Below, in pieces: positions 1 through 4,991 of a DNA stretch of 7,279 nt. The notes beneath the pieces are model-generated. The model was given only the letters and a program-made list of their open reading frames with translations, was not told the origin of the DNA and searched no databases. This DNA is from Oscillospiraceae bacterium (GTDB lineage Bacteria; Bacillota; Clostridia; Oscillospirales; UBA929), in NCBI GenBank assembly GCA_031271325.1, contig JAISVY010000191.1, forward strand, positions 1 to 7,279, given 5' to 3'. Positions within the stretch are counted from its first letter, which is position 1. Every line of letters begins with the position of its first letter. The translations under genes and the position numbers were made by a program.

Positions 1-32
1 AATAAAAAATTCCGTATCCAAAAGACACGGAA
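1..32 (-). terminator. Intrinsic terminator, minus strand
   Basis: Read on the minus strand, TTCCGTGTC (32-24) can pair with GATACGGAA (18-10) in a 9-bp stem with one G-U pair and a TTTTG loop. It is followed at once by TTTTTTATT (9-1). This is a textbook rho-independent terminator for leftward transcription, and there is no matching U-run on the plus strand. It could end the small transcript proposed at 1-120, or end leftover transcription from the transporter genes, whose last stop codon is about 480 nt upstream. Confidence 0.75.
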
Positions 33-120
33 ACAAAACCACAATATGGCTCTGCTCCTCGGCGGGGTTTACGCGTTGAGCCGCTGTCGCGGCTCAACGT
101 TACCCGCTGTCTATGGAACA
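1..120 (-). ncRNA. Candidate small RNA or attenuated leader
   Basis: A promoter-like sequence at 123-155 and an intrinsic terminator at 1-32 face the same way and enclose about 115 nt. Between them is a strong stem-loop: an 11-bp perfect stem (74-84 with 89-99; minus-strand loop GACA), closed by a second 5-bp stem (62-66 with 103-107). No convincing protein is encoded in this stretch. I do not recognise a named riboswitch or RNA family. It may be a stand-alone small RNA, or the leader of a gene lying left of the window in which the terminator acts as an attenuator. A GAGGAG-like stretch at about 52-57 could serve a very short leader peptide starting at a TTG, but this is weak. The call rests on promoter, fold and terminator only, with no homology. 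Confidence 0.4.
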
Positions 121-122
121 GG

Positions 123-155
123 ATTATATATACCACATAAAACGTGCTGTGTCAA
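123..155 (-). promoter_or_regulatory. Sigma-70-type promoter, leftward
   Basis: The minus strand reads TTGACA at 155-150 (a perfect -35 box), then 17 nt, then TATATA at 132-127, which runs on into TATAAT at 128-123. The -35 box and 17-nt spacing are ideal. The -10 is 4 of 6 at optimal spacing, and the perfect TATAAT sits at 21 nt. The predicted start is about 115-121. It points away from the transporter genes, toward the stem-loop and terminator at the left edge. Confidence 0.55.
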
Positions 156-172
156 GTTTTTTTGCTGTGTCA
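145..172 (-). promoter_or_regulatory. Direct 10-bp repeat over the -35 box
   Basis: TGACACAGCA occurs twice on the minus strand, at 172-163 and 154-145. The repeat spacing is 18 nt and an A-run separates the copies. The downstream copy contains most of the -35 box of the promoter at 123-155. This is the layout expected of a tandem operator for a DNA-binding regulator. It could also be a chance or decayed duplication, and no cognate regulator is encoded in the window. Confidence 0.35.
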
Positions 173-238
173 CTAAAAATTTCCGAAGGGAAGGGGACAA
201 TTGCCGTCATGTGGGGGGCGGGATGTGAACAACGGACA

Positions 239-264
239 ATTGGGTCACTCTAAAAACCTCCCGC
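239..264. repeat. Left-end module of mosaic repeat, copy 1
   Basis: This 26-bp stretch matches 2832-2857 at 25 of 26 positions; the only difference is C250 versus A2843. It overlaps the left arm of the structured repeat at 248-347. The partner copy lies just upstream of the solute-binding protein gene. The two copies have the same orientation, and each is followed about 150 bp later by a second shared module (420-471 and 3002-3054). Confidence 0.8.
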
Positions 265-347
265 TCCGGCTTGCGATGCCGCGGCACAGCCGCCTGTTCG
301 CAAGCGCTCCGCTCGTTCGCCTAACGGCGAACACAAGGTTTTTAGAG
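248..347. repeat. Structured intergenic repeat, copy 1
   Basis: The element is closed by a perfect 12-bp inverted repeat: CTCTAAAAACCT (248-259) with AGGTTTTTAGAG (336-347). Inside are two hairpins, so the whole can fold as a three-way junction. Hairpin B has an 8-bp stem (269-276 with 298-305) and an inner 5-bp stem (281-285 with 289-293). Hairpin A has a 7-bp stem (315-321 with 326-332). The core 261-334 recurs inverted at 7198-7272. The T-runs leaving either end of the closing stem could also make it a bidirectional terminator downstream of the surface-protein gene. It encodes no transposase and looks like a non-autonomous or structural repeat. Confidence 0.75.
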
Positions 348-391
348 CTTCTCAATTGACAATTGAAGACGAAGGCTGCGTTGTCTCTCCT

Positions 392-424
392 CCGCCACCC
401 CCTTCCGCCGGAAGGGGGTGGCGG
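392..424. other. Perfect 15-bp hairpin
   Basis: CCGCCACCCCCTTCC (392-406) and its exact complement (410-424) are separated by a 3-nt loop. The stem is very stable, but neither side is followed by a T-run, so it is not a standard intrinsic terminator. It lies 87 nt past the stop codon of the last gene and could protect the 3' end of its mRNA. It overlaps the start of the shared module at 420-471. Confidence 0.6.
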
Positions 425-471
425 CGAACGCCGCCGGGGGATGTTCACGGCGCGCCGGGGTCGTCGCGCCC
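420..471. repeat. Right-end module of mosaic repeat, copy 1
   Basis: This 52-bp module matches 3002-3054 with a few substitutions and one extra G in the partner's G-run. It begins with a small hairpin (GGCGGC, 4-nt loop, GCCGCC, 420-435) and contains the palindrome GGCGCGCC (449-456). It lies about 40 bp downstream of the stop codon at 511-513. The partner copy lies 8 bp downstream of the second permease's stop codon, so both sit just after a gene. Confidence 0.8.
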
Positions 472-510
472 TACACAGGGGCGGTACGTATCTATCGGCG
501 ATTAGAGCTT

Positions 511-1314
511 CTATTTTTTCTTCCTCGTCGCGAATACCGCCACGACGACCAAGAGAATCAGTACGCCCGCGCCGATTCCGACCCACAGCCAAATGTTCAC
601 CTCGTTCTCATCGTCCGCCAAAGGCACCGGGTCTGCCGGGGACGGTTCCTCAATTGCGGGTTCATCAATTGCGGGTTCATCAGGTGTAGGGGATGGCTCA
701 TCCGGTGTCGGAGACGGTTCCTCGGGGGAGGGTTCTTCCGGCGACGGTTCTTCGGGCGACGGTTCCTCCTCGGCGGGAGTGGGTTCTACCGCCGCCGCAG
801 GGTCAAAAGGCGGAAAGCCTTCGGGCGCTTCATAGACGACTTGGAAGGTAGTCGCGCCCGGTTCCGCGCCCTCTTCGAGCAGAAAACCGCCCGGACCGTC
901 GGCGATGACCCACGCCTCGATCTTACCGTCTTCGTCAACCAGATTGATCGGGATCGTGATCGCGGTAATATCCTGCCAAAAATAGGTAATGTAAACTTCG
1001 GTGACGTCGGTTTCTTTGTAGCCTGCGGTGAACGTAAAAATCTTGCCGAAGTCGTCTTCACTGGTGAAACCGGTTGCGAACTCCGAATAGCCGTATTCGG
1101 GAACCAGCGGCAGATCGAACCCCAAATCCTTGAGGACAATGGTGTTTTTGACCAGAATCGGTTCGCCGATCCCGACTTCGTTCCAGTCGATGTGCTCATT
1201 TTTGTAGTGGATGATAATCTGCAGCGGGTCTCCTTCTTCAATCGCGAATGCCGCCGGAATCATCAGCGTCAGCGCAAGCAACGCCGTTAGGGTCAGGGTG
1301 ACGATTTTTTTCAT
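511..1314 (-). CDS. Secreted C-terminally anchored protein, unknown
   Basis: I do not recognise this 267-residue protein. It begins with a signal peptide (1-24, AFA before the likely cleavage site). Residues 25-170 form a probable beta-rich outer domain with no cysteines. Next is an acidic, proline-rich linker (about 171-232) built of SPEEP units, two SPTPDEP units and DEPAI repeats. A membrane helix (about 239-263) and an RKKK tail close the protein. There is no LPXTG motif, so it should be held by the helix, with the domain raised above the cell wall on the linker. The ATG at 1314 is chosen because AGGAGG lies 9 nt upstream and the signal peptide starts there. An in-frame ATG at 1362 lies inside the preceding gene. 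The gene follows the solute-binding protein by 32 nt and is probably co-transcribed with it, suggesting a surface role in the same uptake process. Confidence 0.85.
   Translation of the reverse strand: MKKIVTLTLTALLALTLMIPAAFAIEEGDPLQIIIHYKNEHIDWNEVGIGEPILVKNTIVLKDLGFDLPLVPEYGYSEFATGFTSEDDFGKIFTFTAGYKETDVTEVYITYFWQDITAITIPINLVDEDGKIEAWVIADGPGGFLLEEGAEPGATTFQVVYEAPEGFPPFDPAAAVEPTPAEEEPSPEEPSPEEPSPEEPSPTPDEPSPTPDEPAIDEPAIEEPSPADPVPLADDENEVNIWLWVGIGAGVLILLVVVAVFATRKKK
643..765 (-). repeat. In-gene tandem repeats of the Pro-rich linker
   Basis: The linker of the surface protein is encoded by short in-frame tandem repeats: 15-nt units for SPEEP (residues 186-200), 21-nt units for SPTPDEP (201-214) and a repeated DEPAI unit (212-221). 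The copies are similar at DNA level, so unit number could change by slippage without shifting the frame. This would lengthen or shorten the stalk. Confidence 0.7.
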
Positions 1315-1323
1315 CTTGATATT

Positions 1324-1329
1324 CCTCCT
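1324..1329 (-). promoter_or_regulatory. Ribosome binding site, surface-protein gene
   Basis: A perfect AGGAGG lies 9 nt before the ATG at 1314-1312, in the 32-nt gap after the solute-binding protein's stop codon. It decides the start of the 267-residue protein. Confidence 0.85.
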
Positions 1330-1346
1330 GTTTTCCGCGAGACGCG

Positions 1347-2810
1347 TTATTCGGGTATCCAAGTACGGTCGATATACCCTTGCGCGGCCGCTTTGTACGC
1401 TTCGATCGCTTGCGCGGGCGTCATATCGGCCGCATTGCGAACCGCATCGACAATATTTTGCAATCCTGTGAAGCCGGGGCAGGGATTGGTGATGGCGTAG
1501 TTTGCCATCTCAAGGCACATTTCGTAGACTTCCAGCGAACCGAAGTCGCGGATGCGGTCGGCTTCCGCTTTTGTATTGTTTTCTGCTTCTTCCTCTTCGT
1601 TCGCGGGCAGGCGCTTATAAAGAAGGAAGAGAGCGGCCAGTTCCGGCTCTTTCGCGCAAGCGGCAATGCCTTCTTTGGTCGCCGCCGCCGCGTCGCCGAA
1701 CGGCGCCGTCGCGTCGGGACCCTTCGGGAACGGCGCGATTCCGAGGTTGTCGCCCAATTGCGTGCGAAGCCCGTCTTCGCCGTACAGCAGCCAGTCGCCC
1801 CAGTACATCATGGCGATTTTTCCGGCGATCAGCATGGCGGTCGGGTCAAGGTCGGGATCGTACGGCGCGACGATACCGTATTGCTCGTTGAGCGCTCTGT
1901 CCCATTCCATCGCGCGGATCGCTTTGGGGTCGGACAGTCCCTCGGTCGGGTTGCCGTCTACCCACTGCACGTAGTTCGCGCCGTTGCTGTAGAGAAGCTG
2001 CTCCTGCTGCCAGGAATAGTAACCCCAGATGTCAAACTCGCCGTCGCCGTCTACGTCGCTGCGAACTTCCTGCCCGATCCGTACGAATTCGTCCCAGGTC
2101 CAGTTGCCCGCTTTCCACAGGTCATACGGGTTGTCAACCGACGCGTTGGCGAACAAATCTTTGCGGAAATAGAGCTTGCTGGTGCTCGGTCCGGTATCCG
2201 GCACCACATAGAGCTTGCCGTTGAACGTGAAGTAGTCGATTACGGACTGGCTCGTCTCGAAGCTCACCTTGCTCATGTCGAGATAATCGGAGACGGGGAT
2301 AAGGAACCCCTTCGTCACGTAGGCGGGGATGGCTTCCGAACCGAAGTAGCAGATGTCGGGACCGTCGCCAGTACCGACCGCTTTGACGAGGTCGGCGCCG
2401 TAGACTTCATATTGTTTGTTCACATAGGTGATCTTGCAGCCGGTGGCAGCTTCAAACCGCGCGATGTTTTCCTGGTCTTCCTCGCCCATGTCCCACCATG
2501 TCCACATGACCAGTTCTTTGCCTTCGTATTTCCCTGGCTCGATCACGATATCCTTCTGGTATTTCGCGTCGGACGGAATGCCCTCGTTCGCGGGACCTTC
2601 CACCTCGCCGCCCTGAATGTTGCCGTCGGGGTTGTTGTTGATCTGCTCCTCATTGCCTTCGGGCAGCGGGGACGGTTCGCCGCCCTCTTCCGCGGGGCTG
2701 GCGTTCGGGTCGCCGGCGCTGTCCGTGTTGACATTGACGTTGCATCCGGCGAGCAGCCCCGCAAGCAATAGGGCTGCCAGCGCTAGGGTCAGAAATGTGC
2801 GTGTTTTCAT
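1347..2810 (-). CDS. Carbohydrate ABC transporter substrate-binding lipoprotein
   Basis: This 487-residue extracellular solute-binding protein resembles the family-1 group that serves MalFG-type importers. The signal peptide ends in a lipobox (LLAG-C, lipidated Cys23). An acidic, low-complexity tether follows (about 24-85, with a PSP motif like those of the neighbouring surface protein). The binding domain begins near residue 97 (KELVMWTWWD), and further family-like stretches include GDGPDICYFGSEA (148-160) and MMYWGDW (334-340). Aromatic residues are abundant, as suits sugar stacking. Residues 252-260 (DVDGDGEFD) look like the acidic calcium-binding loop often seen in these proteins. The start is supported by AGGAGG 7 nt upstream. 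The gene lies after the two permease genes rather than before them and is separated from them by 252 nt of repeats. The substrate cannot be read from sequence. Confidence 0.93.
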   Translation of the reverse strand: MKTRTFLTLALAALLLAGLLAGCNVNVNTDSAGDPNASPAEEGGEPSPLPEGNEEQINNNPDGNIQGGEVEGPANEGIPSDAKYQKDIVIEPGKYEGKELVMWTWWDMGEEDQENIARFEAATGCKITYVNKQYEVYGADLVKAVGTGDGPDICYFGSEAIPAYVTKGFLIPVSDYLDMSKVSFETSQSVIDYFTFNGKLYVVPDTGPSTSKLYFRKDLFANASVDNPYDLWKAGNWTWDEFVRIGQEVRSDVDGDGEFDIWGYYSWQQEQLLYSNGANYVQWVDGNPTEGLSDPKAIRAMEWDRALNEQYGIVAPYDPDLDPTAMLIAGKIAMMYWGDWLLYGEDGLRTQLGDNLGIAPFPKGPDATAPFGDAAAATKEGIAACAKEPELAALFLLYKRLPANEEEEAENNTKAEADRIRDFGSLEVYEMCLEMANYAITNPCPGFTGLQNIVDAVRNAADMTPAQAIEAYKAAAQGYIDRTWIPE

Positions 2811-2817
2811 GCTTTCT

Positions 2818-2823
2818 CCTCCT
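2818..2823 (-). promoter_or_regulatory. Ribosome binding site, solute-binding protein
   Basis: A perfect AGGAGG lies 7 nt before the ATG at 2810-2808 and confirms that start. Confidence 0.85.
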
Positions 2824-2831
2824 ATTTCTTG

Positions 2832-2857
2832 ATTGGGTCACTATAAAAACCTCCCGC
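2832..2857. repeat. Left-end module of mosaic repeat, copy 2
   Basis: This copy matches 239-264 at 25 of 26 positions. After 2857 the sequence departs completely from copy 1; the structured core found at 261-334 is absent here. It lies 22 nt upstream of the solute-binding protein start and overlaps the candidate promoter at 2840-2869. Confidence 0.8.
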
Positions 2858-2869
2858 ATGAACAGTGAA
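2840..2869 (-). promoter_or_regulatory. Candidate promoter, solute-binding protein gene
   Basis: The minus strand reads TTCACT (2869-2864), an 18-nt spacer, then TATAGT (2845-2840). These match the -35 and -10 consensus at 4 and 5 of 6 positions. The predicted start near 2833 would give a short leader carrying the AGGAGG at 2823-2818. The -10 box is inside the repeat module, so the repeat may have brought the promoter. The match is modest, and read-through from the permease genes is the alternative. Confidence 0.3.
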
Positions 2870-2990
2870 CAACGAACAGATAAACAGTCTGGAACGAAGC
2901 TGCCCTGTCTGACGGTTATCTGTACACGGTATACTGTTCACTGCCATGAGGCAGGGGAACGCGTCCCGCAGGGGAGGCGTTTGCCTCCCG
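2858..2990. repeat. Imperfect inverted repeat and small hairpin
   Basis: The sequence between the two shared modules contains CAGTGAACA and ACAGATAA words (about 2863-2885). These reappear inverted as TTATCTGT and TGTTCACTG (about 2916-2943), making an imperfect long hairpin. A second small hairpin, GGAGGC / GCCTCC, follows near 2975-2990. A related GGTTATCTGT word is at about 7169-7178, upstream of the first gene. No gene is present in the 252-nt gap at 2811-3062. Confidence 0.55.
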
Positions 2991-3001
2991 CGATACCCGC
3001 G

Positions 3002-3054
3002 GGCGGCGAATGCCGCCGGGGGGATGTTCACGGCGCGCCGGGGTTATCGCGCCC
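3002..3054. repeat. Right-end module of mosaic repeat, copy 2
   Basis: This copy aligns with 420-471, with one extra G and a few substitutions. It includes the same small GGCGGC / GCCGCC hairpin and the GGCGCGCC palindrome. It ends 8 bp from the stop codon of the second permease gene. Confidence 0.8.
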
Positions 3055-3062
3055 GTTGACGG

Positions 3063-4016
3063 CTAACCCACGATTCCGCTGCGTTCAATGCTCTGTACGA
3101 AGAAACGCTGCCCGATTAAGTATACGGCGATCAGCGGCAGGATCACCAGCGCGACGCCCGCGTACTTGGTCGGCGTGACGTAAGACAGATCGCTGACGAC
3201 CGAAGACTTTGTGATGTAGCCCACGATGCCGACCAGCTTCATCGAGAGGGTCGGACGGAACTCGTCAAGGTATTGCGCCTGCCCGAACACGTCGTTCCAG
3301 TGCCATACGAACGAGAGAAGACCGACCGTGATGAACGCGGGTATGGCGTTGGGCAGCATGATGCGCAGGTAGGTGCGTACCGTGCCGCAGCCGTCGATGT
3401 AACCCGCCTCTTCCAGCTCCACCGGCATTCCCCGGTAGAACTGGCGGAAGATATAGATAAACAGCCCGCTTTTCAACCCCTGCCCGAAGATCGCCGGAAG
3501 AAGGAACGGCGCGTATGTGCTCTTGAGGTTGAGAGTTCCGCCGAGCATCAGCTTGATGATCCCCAGAACATCGAAGTTGCGGTACAGGATAAACTGCGGC
3601 AGGATGATCACCTGCGGCGGCACGATCAGCGTAAACACCACCAGCGCGAACAGCAGCCCCCGTTCGCGGAACCGGAAACGCGCGAACCCGTAGCCGATTG
3701 TGGAGCAGGCCGCGAGATTGAGCGCCGTCACGCCGACAGCGATTGTCAGCGTGCTGGACAACGCGCCGGGGTAGTCTATGTAACCCCACGCGTCGGCGAA
3801 GTTTTGCAGGGTCGGCGACTTCGCGATCCACACGGTGGTCATATCCAGCATATCCGCCGGAGACTTGACCGCGGTGGTGAAGATATAGATCAGCGGATAG
3901 ACAAGAATGTAGCCGATCCCGCAGAAGAGCGCGGCGAAAAACAAGCCGTAGACAAGCCGCTTCGAGCGCTTGACCGCCGCCGTCTTGGTGATGCGTTTTT
4001 CAAGGAACTTAATCAT
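3063..4016 (-). CDS. Carbohydrate ABC transporter permease, MalG type
   Basis: This 317-residue inner-membrane permease is the second channel subunit of the importer. The first membrane helix is at about 22-48, with further hydrophobic segments at about 87-110, 121-145, 170-192, 222-240 and 285-305. The cytoplasmic EAA loop that docks the ATPase is at 202-222 (EEAGYIDGCG, then ending in IMLP), with the conserved glycine in place. The C-terminus (FFVQSIERSGIVG) is typical of the MalG side. Its ATG lies inside the end of the first permease gene, an 8-nt overlap, so translation is probably coupled. The nearest Shine-Dalgarno-like sequence (GAAGGGTG) is rather far from the ATG, which also fits coupling. 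No ATPase gene is in the window, so a shared MsmK-type ATPase from elsewhere is assumed. Confidence 0.95.
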   Translation of the reverse strand: MIKFLEKRITKTAAVKRSKRLVYGLFFAALFCGIGYILVYPLIYIFTTAVKSPADMLDMTTVWIAKSPTLQNFADAWGYIDYPGALSSTLTIAVGVTALNLAACSTIGYGFARFRFRERGLLFALVVFTLIVPPQVIILPQFILYRNFDVLGIIKLMLGGTLNLKSTYAPFLLPAIFGQGLKSGLFIYIFRQFYRGMPVELEEAGYIDGCGTVRTYLRIMLPNAIPAFITVGLLSFVWHWNDVFGQAQYLDEFRPTLSMKLVGIVGYITKSSVVSDLSYVTPTKYAGVALVILPLIAVYLIGQRFFVQSIERSGIVG

Positions 4017-4926
4017 TCATGTAAAACACCCTTCGGGATAGGATGCCCACCGAGAGCGCCAGTACCGCGCTGATCACGCCGAAGAAGATCCAAGACAGCG
4101 CGGCGGAATAGCCGTAGTCCAAAGTCGTGCCGAACGCGACGTCCTGAATGTAACGGAGAAGCGTGTTGCTGTAGTCGGTGAACGAATCGATGATCGTATA
4201 GACGAGGTTGATCACGATGATCGGCGAGATCATCGGCAGGGTAATCTTCCAGAACGATTCCCAGCCGGTGGAGCCTTCCACCTCCGCGCTTTCGTACAGC
4301 GCCGGAGAAATCGCCTGCAGCCCCGCGATAAACAGGAGAATCTGCACCCCGGACTTCCAGATGATTTGGTAGACGCGGTCGATCGCGTCGGTCAGCACCG
4401 CGACGGCGGGATTGTTGTTGGTCAGCGTCAGCAGCGTCTGCTTGAAGTCAACGGTTTGCAGCATCGGCATACCCGCCTGCCCGGTCTGCCCCGCGAACTG
4501 CGCCGACACGTCGCTTTGCATGACAAAGATCAGCGCGCCGGAGGTGATGATGACCGGCAGGAAAAAAACCGCGCGCAGAAGCCCACGCCCCCGGAACTTC
4601 CGGTTCAGCATCACGGCGACAAAGAGGGAGAAGAAGGTCACCAGCAGCACGTCCACAAGAATGACGGTCAGCGAATCGAACAGCAGCGGCAGGAATTCCG
4701 CGTCGGTGGTGAACGCCGTTTGGAAGTTGCGCCAGCCGTTGGGGAAGAGGGAGATGCTGCCCATCGAGATTTCTACTTTGGAGAACGCGTATTGGAGCGA
4801 CTGCACCAGCGGCACGGCCACAAACAGCAGAAACCCCACCACCCAAAAGTAGCAGAAAATTCTGCCCGTCAGCGCCTTCCGGCGCTCCAAGGCGCTGCGT
4901 CTGCGTTTCTTTTTGGCAAGCTGCAT
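4009..4926 (-). CDS. Carbohydrate ABC transporter permease, MalF type
   Basis: This 305-residue permease pairs with the product of the next gene to form the membrane channel. A strongly basic N-terminus (KKKRRR and following) precedes the first helix (about 22-45). Further membrane segments are at about 82-107, 115-137, 190-207, 232-250 and 277-297. The EAA loop at 212-231 (ESAEVEGSTG, then KITLP) is of the MalF kind. An insertion at about 138-180 (QFAGQTGQAGMP and following) between helices is probably an extracellular loop. The ATG at 4926 is preferred because GGAGG lies 6 nt upstream; an in-frame ATG at 4980 would add 18 residues and has no such support. The gene starts 65 nt after the DUF5696-type gene ends and overlaps the second permease gene by 8 nt. 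Confidence 0.94.
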   Translation of the reverse strand: MQLAKKKRRRSALERRKALTGRIFCYFWVVGFLLFVAVPLVQSLQYAFSKVEISMGSISLFPNGWRNFQTAFTTDAEFLPLLFDSLTVILVDVLLVTFFSLFVAVMLNRKFRGRGLLRAVFFLPVIITSGALIFVMQSDVSAQFAGQTGQAGMPMLQTVDFKQTLLTLTNNNPAVAVLTDAIDRVYQIIWKSGVQILLFIAGLQAISPALYESAEVEGSTGWESFWKITLPMISPIIVINLVYTIIDSFTDYSNTLLRYIQDVAFGTTLDYGYSAALSWIFFGVISAVLALSVGILSRRVFYMND

Positions 4927-4950
4927 TTTTTGCCTCCGAATCAGTTGAGC

Positions 4951-4972
4951 GCGGGCGGCCGGCGACGCCCGC
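4951..4972. other. GC-rich hairpin between first two genes
   Basis: GCGGGCG (4951-4957) pairs with CGCCCGC (4966-4972) around an 8-nt loop. It lies between the DUF5696-type gene and the first permease gene. No T-run follows on the minus strand, so it should not end transcription efficiently. It may separate mRNA segments and set different levels for the two genes. Confidence 0.5.
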
Positions 4973-4991
4973 CCCTGCAAAAATGTTGGTT

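Larger units (their letters stand above)
195..366. repeat. Scattered ACAATTG-type short repeats
   Basis: GGACAATTG occurs at 195-203 and 234-242. A near-palindrome, TCAATTGACAATTGA, occurs at 352-366. These CAATTG-centred words surround the structured repeat at 248-347. Similar short words are common filler between genes in Clostridia genomes. No gene is visible between 33 and 510; that stretch contains only the small-RNA candidate, repeats and hairpins. Confidence 0.5.

Noticed and set aside
10..62. Short leader peptide with Trp and Phe codons starting at a TTG near 44
   Set aside because: The GAGGAG-like site is weak and the reading frame runs into the terminator stem by necessity; without the downstream gene there is no way to support an amino-acid attenuation model.
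46..228. 60-codon plus-strand reading frame
   Set aside because: It has no ribosome binding site, runs across the palindromic stem-loop and through the promoter-like sequence on the other strand, and has an unlikely composition.
392..424. 15-bp hairpin as the terminator of the operon
   Set aside because: No T-run follows on either strand; the terminator at 1-32 is far better, and the arms at 248-347 are a second candidate.
195..471. CRISPR-like array
   Set aside because: The repeats are short, irregularly spaced and palindromic in different ways; no regular repeat-spacer pattern and no cas gene.
245..592. 115-codon minus-strand frame past the end of the last gene
   Set aside because: It overlaps the end of the surface-protein gene and consists mostly of translated repeats and hairpins; Arg-rich and without a start signal.
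1315..1362. Upstream in-frame ATG at 1362 for the surface-protein gene
   Set aside because: It lies within the 3' end of the binding-protein gene and would add 16 charged residues before a clear signal peptide; the ATG at 1314 has a perfect AGGAGG.
1380..2771. 463-codon plus-strand reading frame
   Set aside because: It is antisense to the solute-binding protein gene, is rich in Arg and Val as expected of a GC-rich shadow frame, and has no domain or ribosome binding site.
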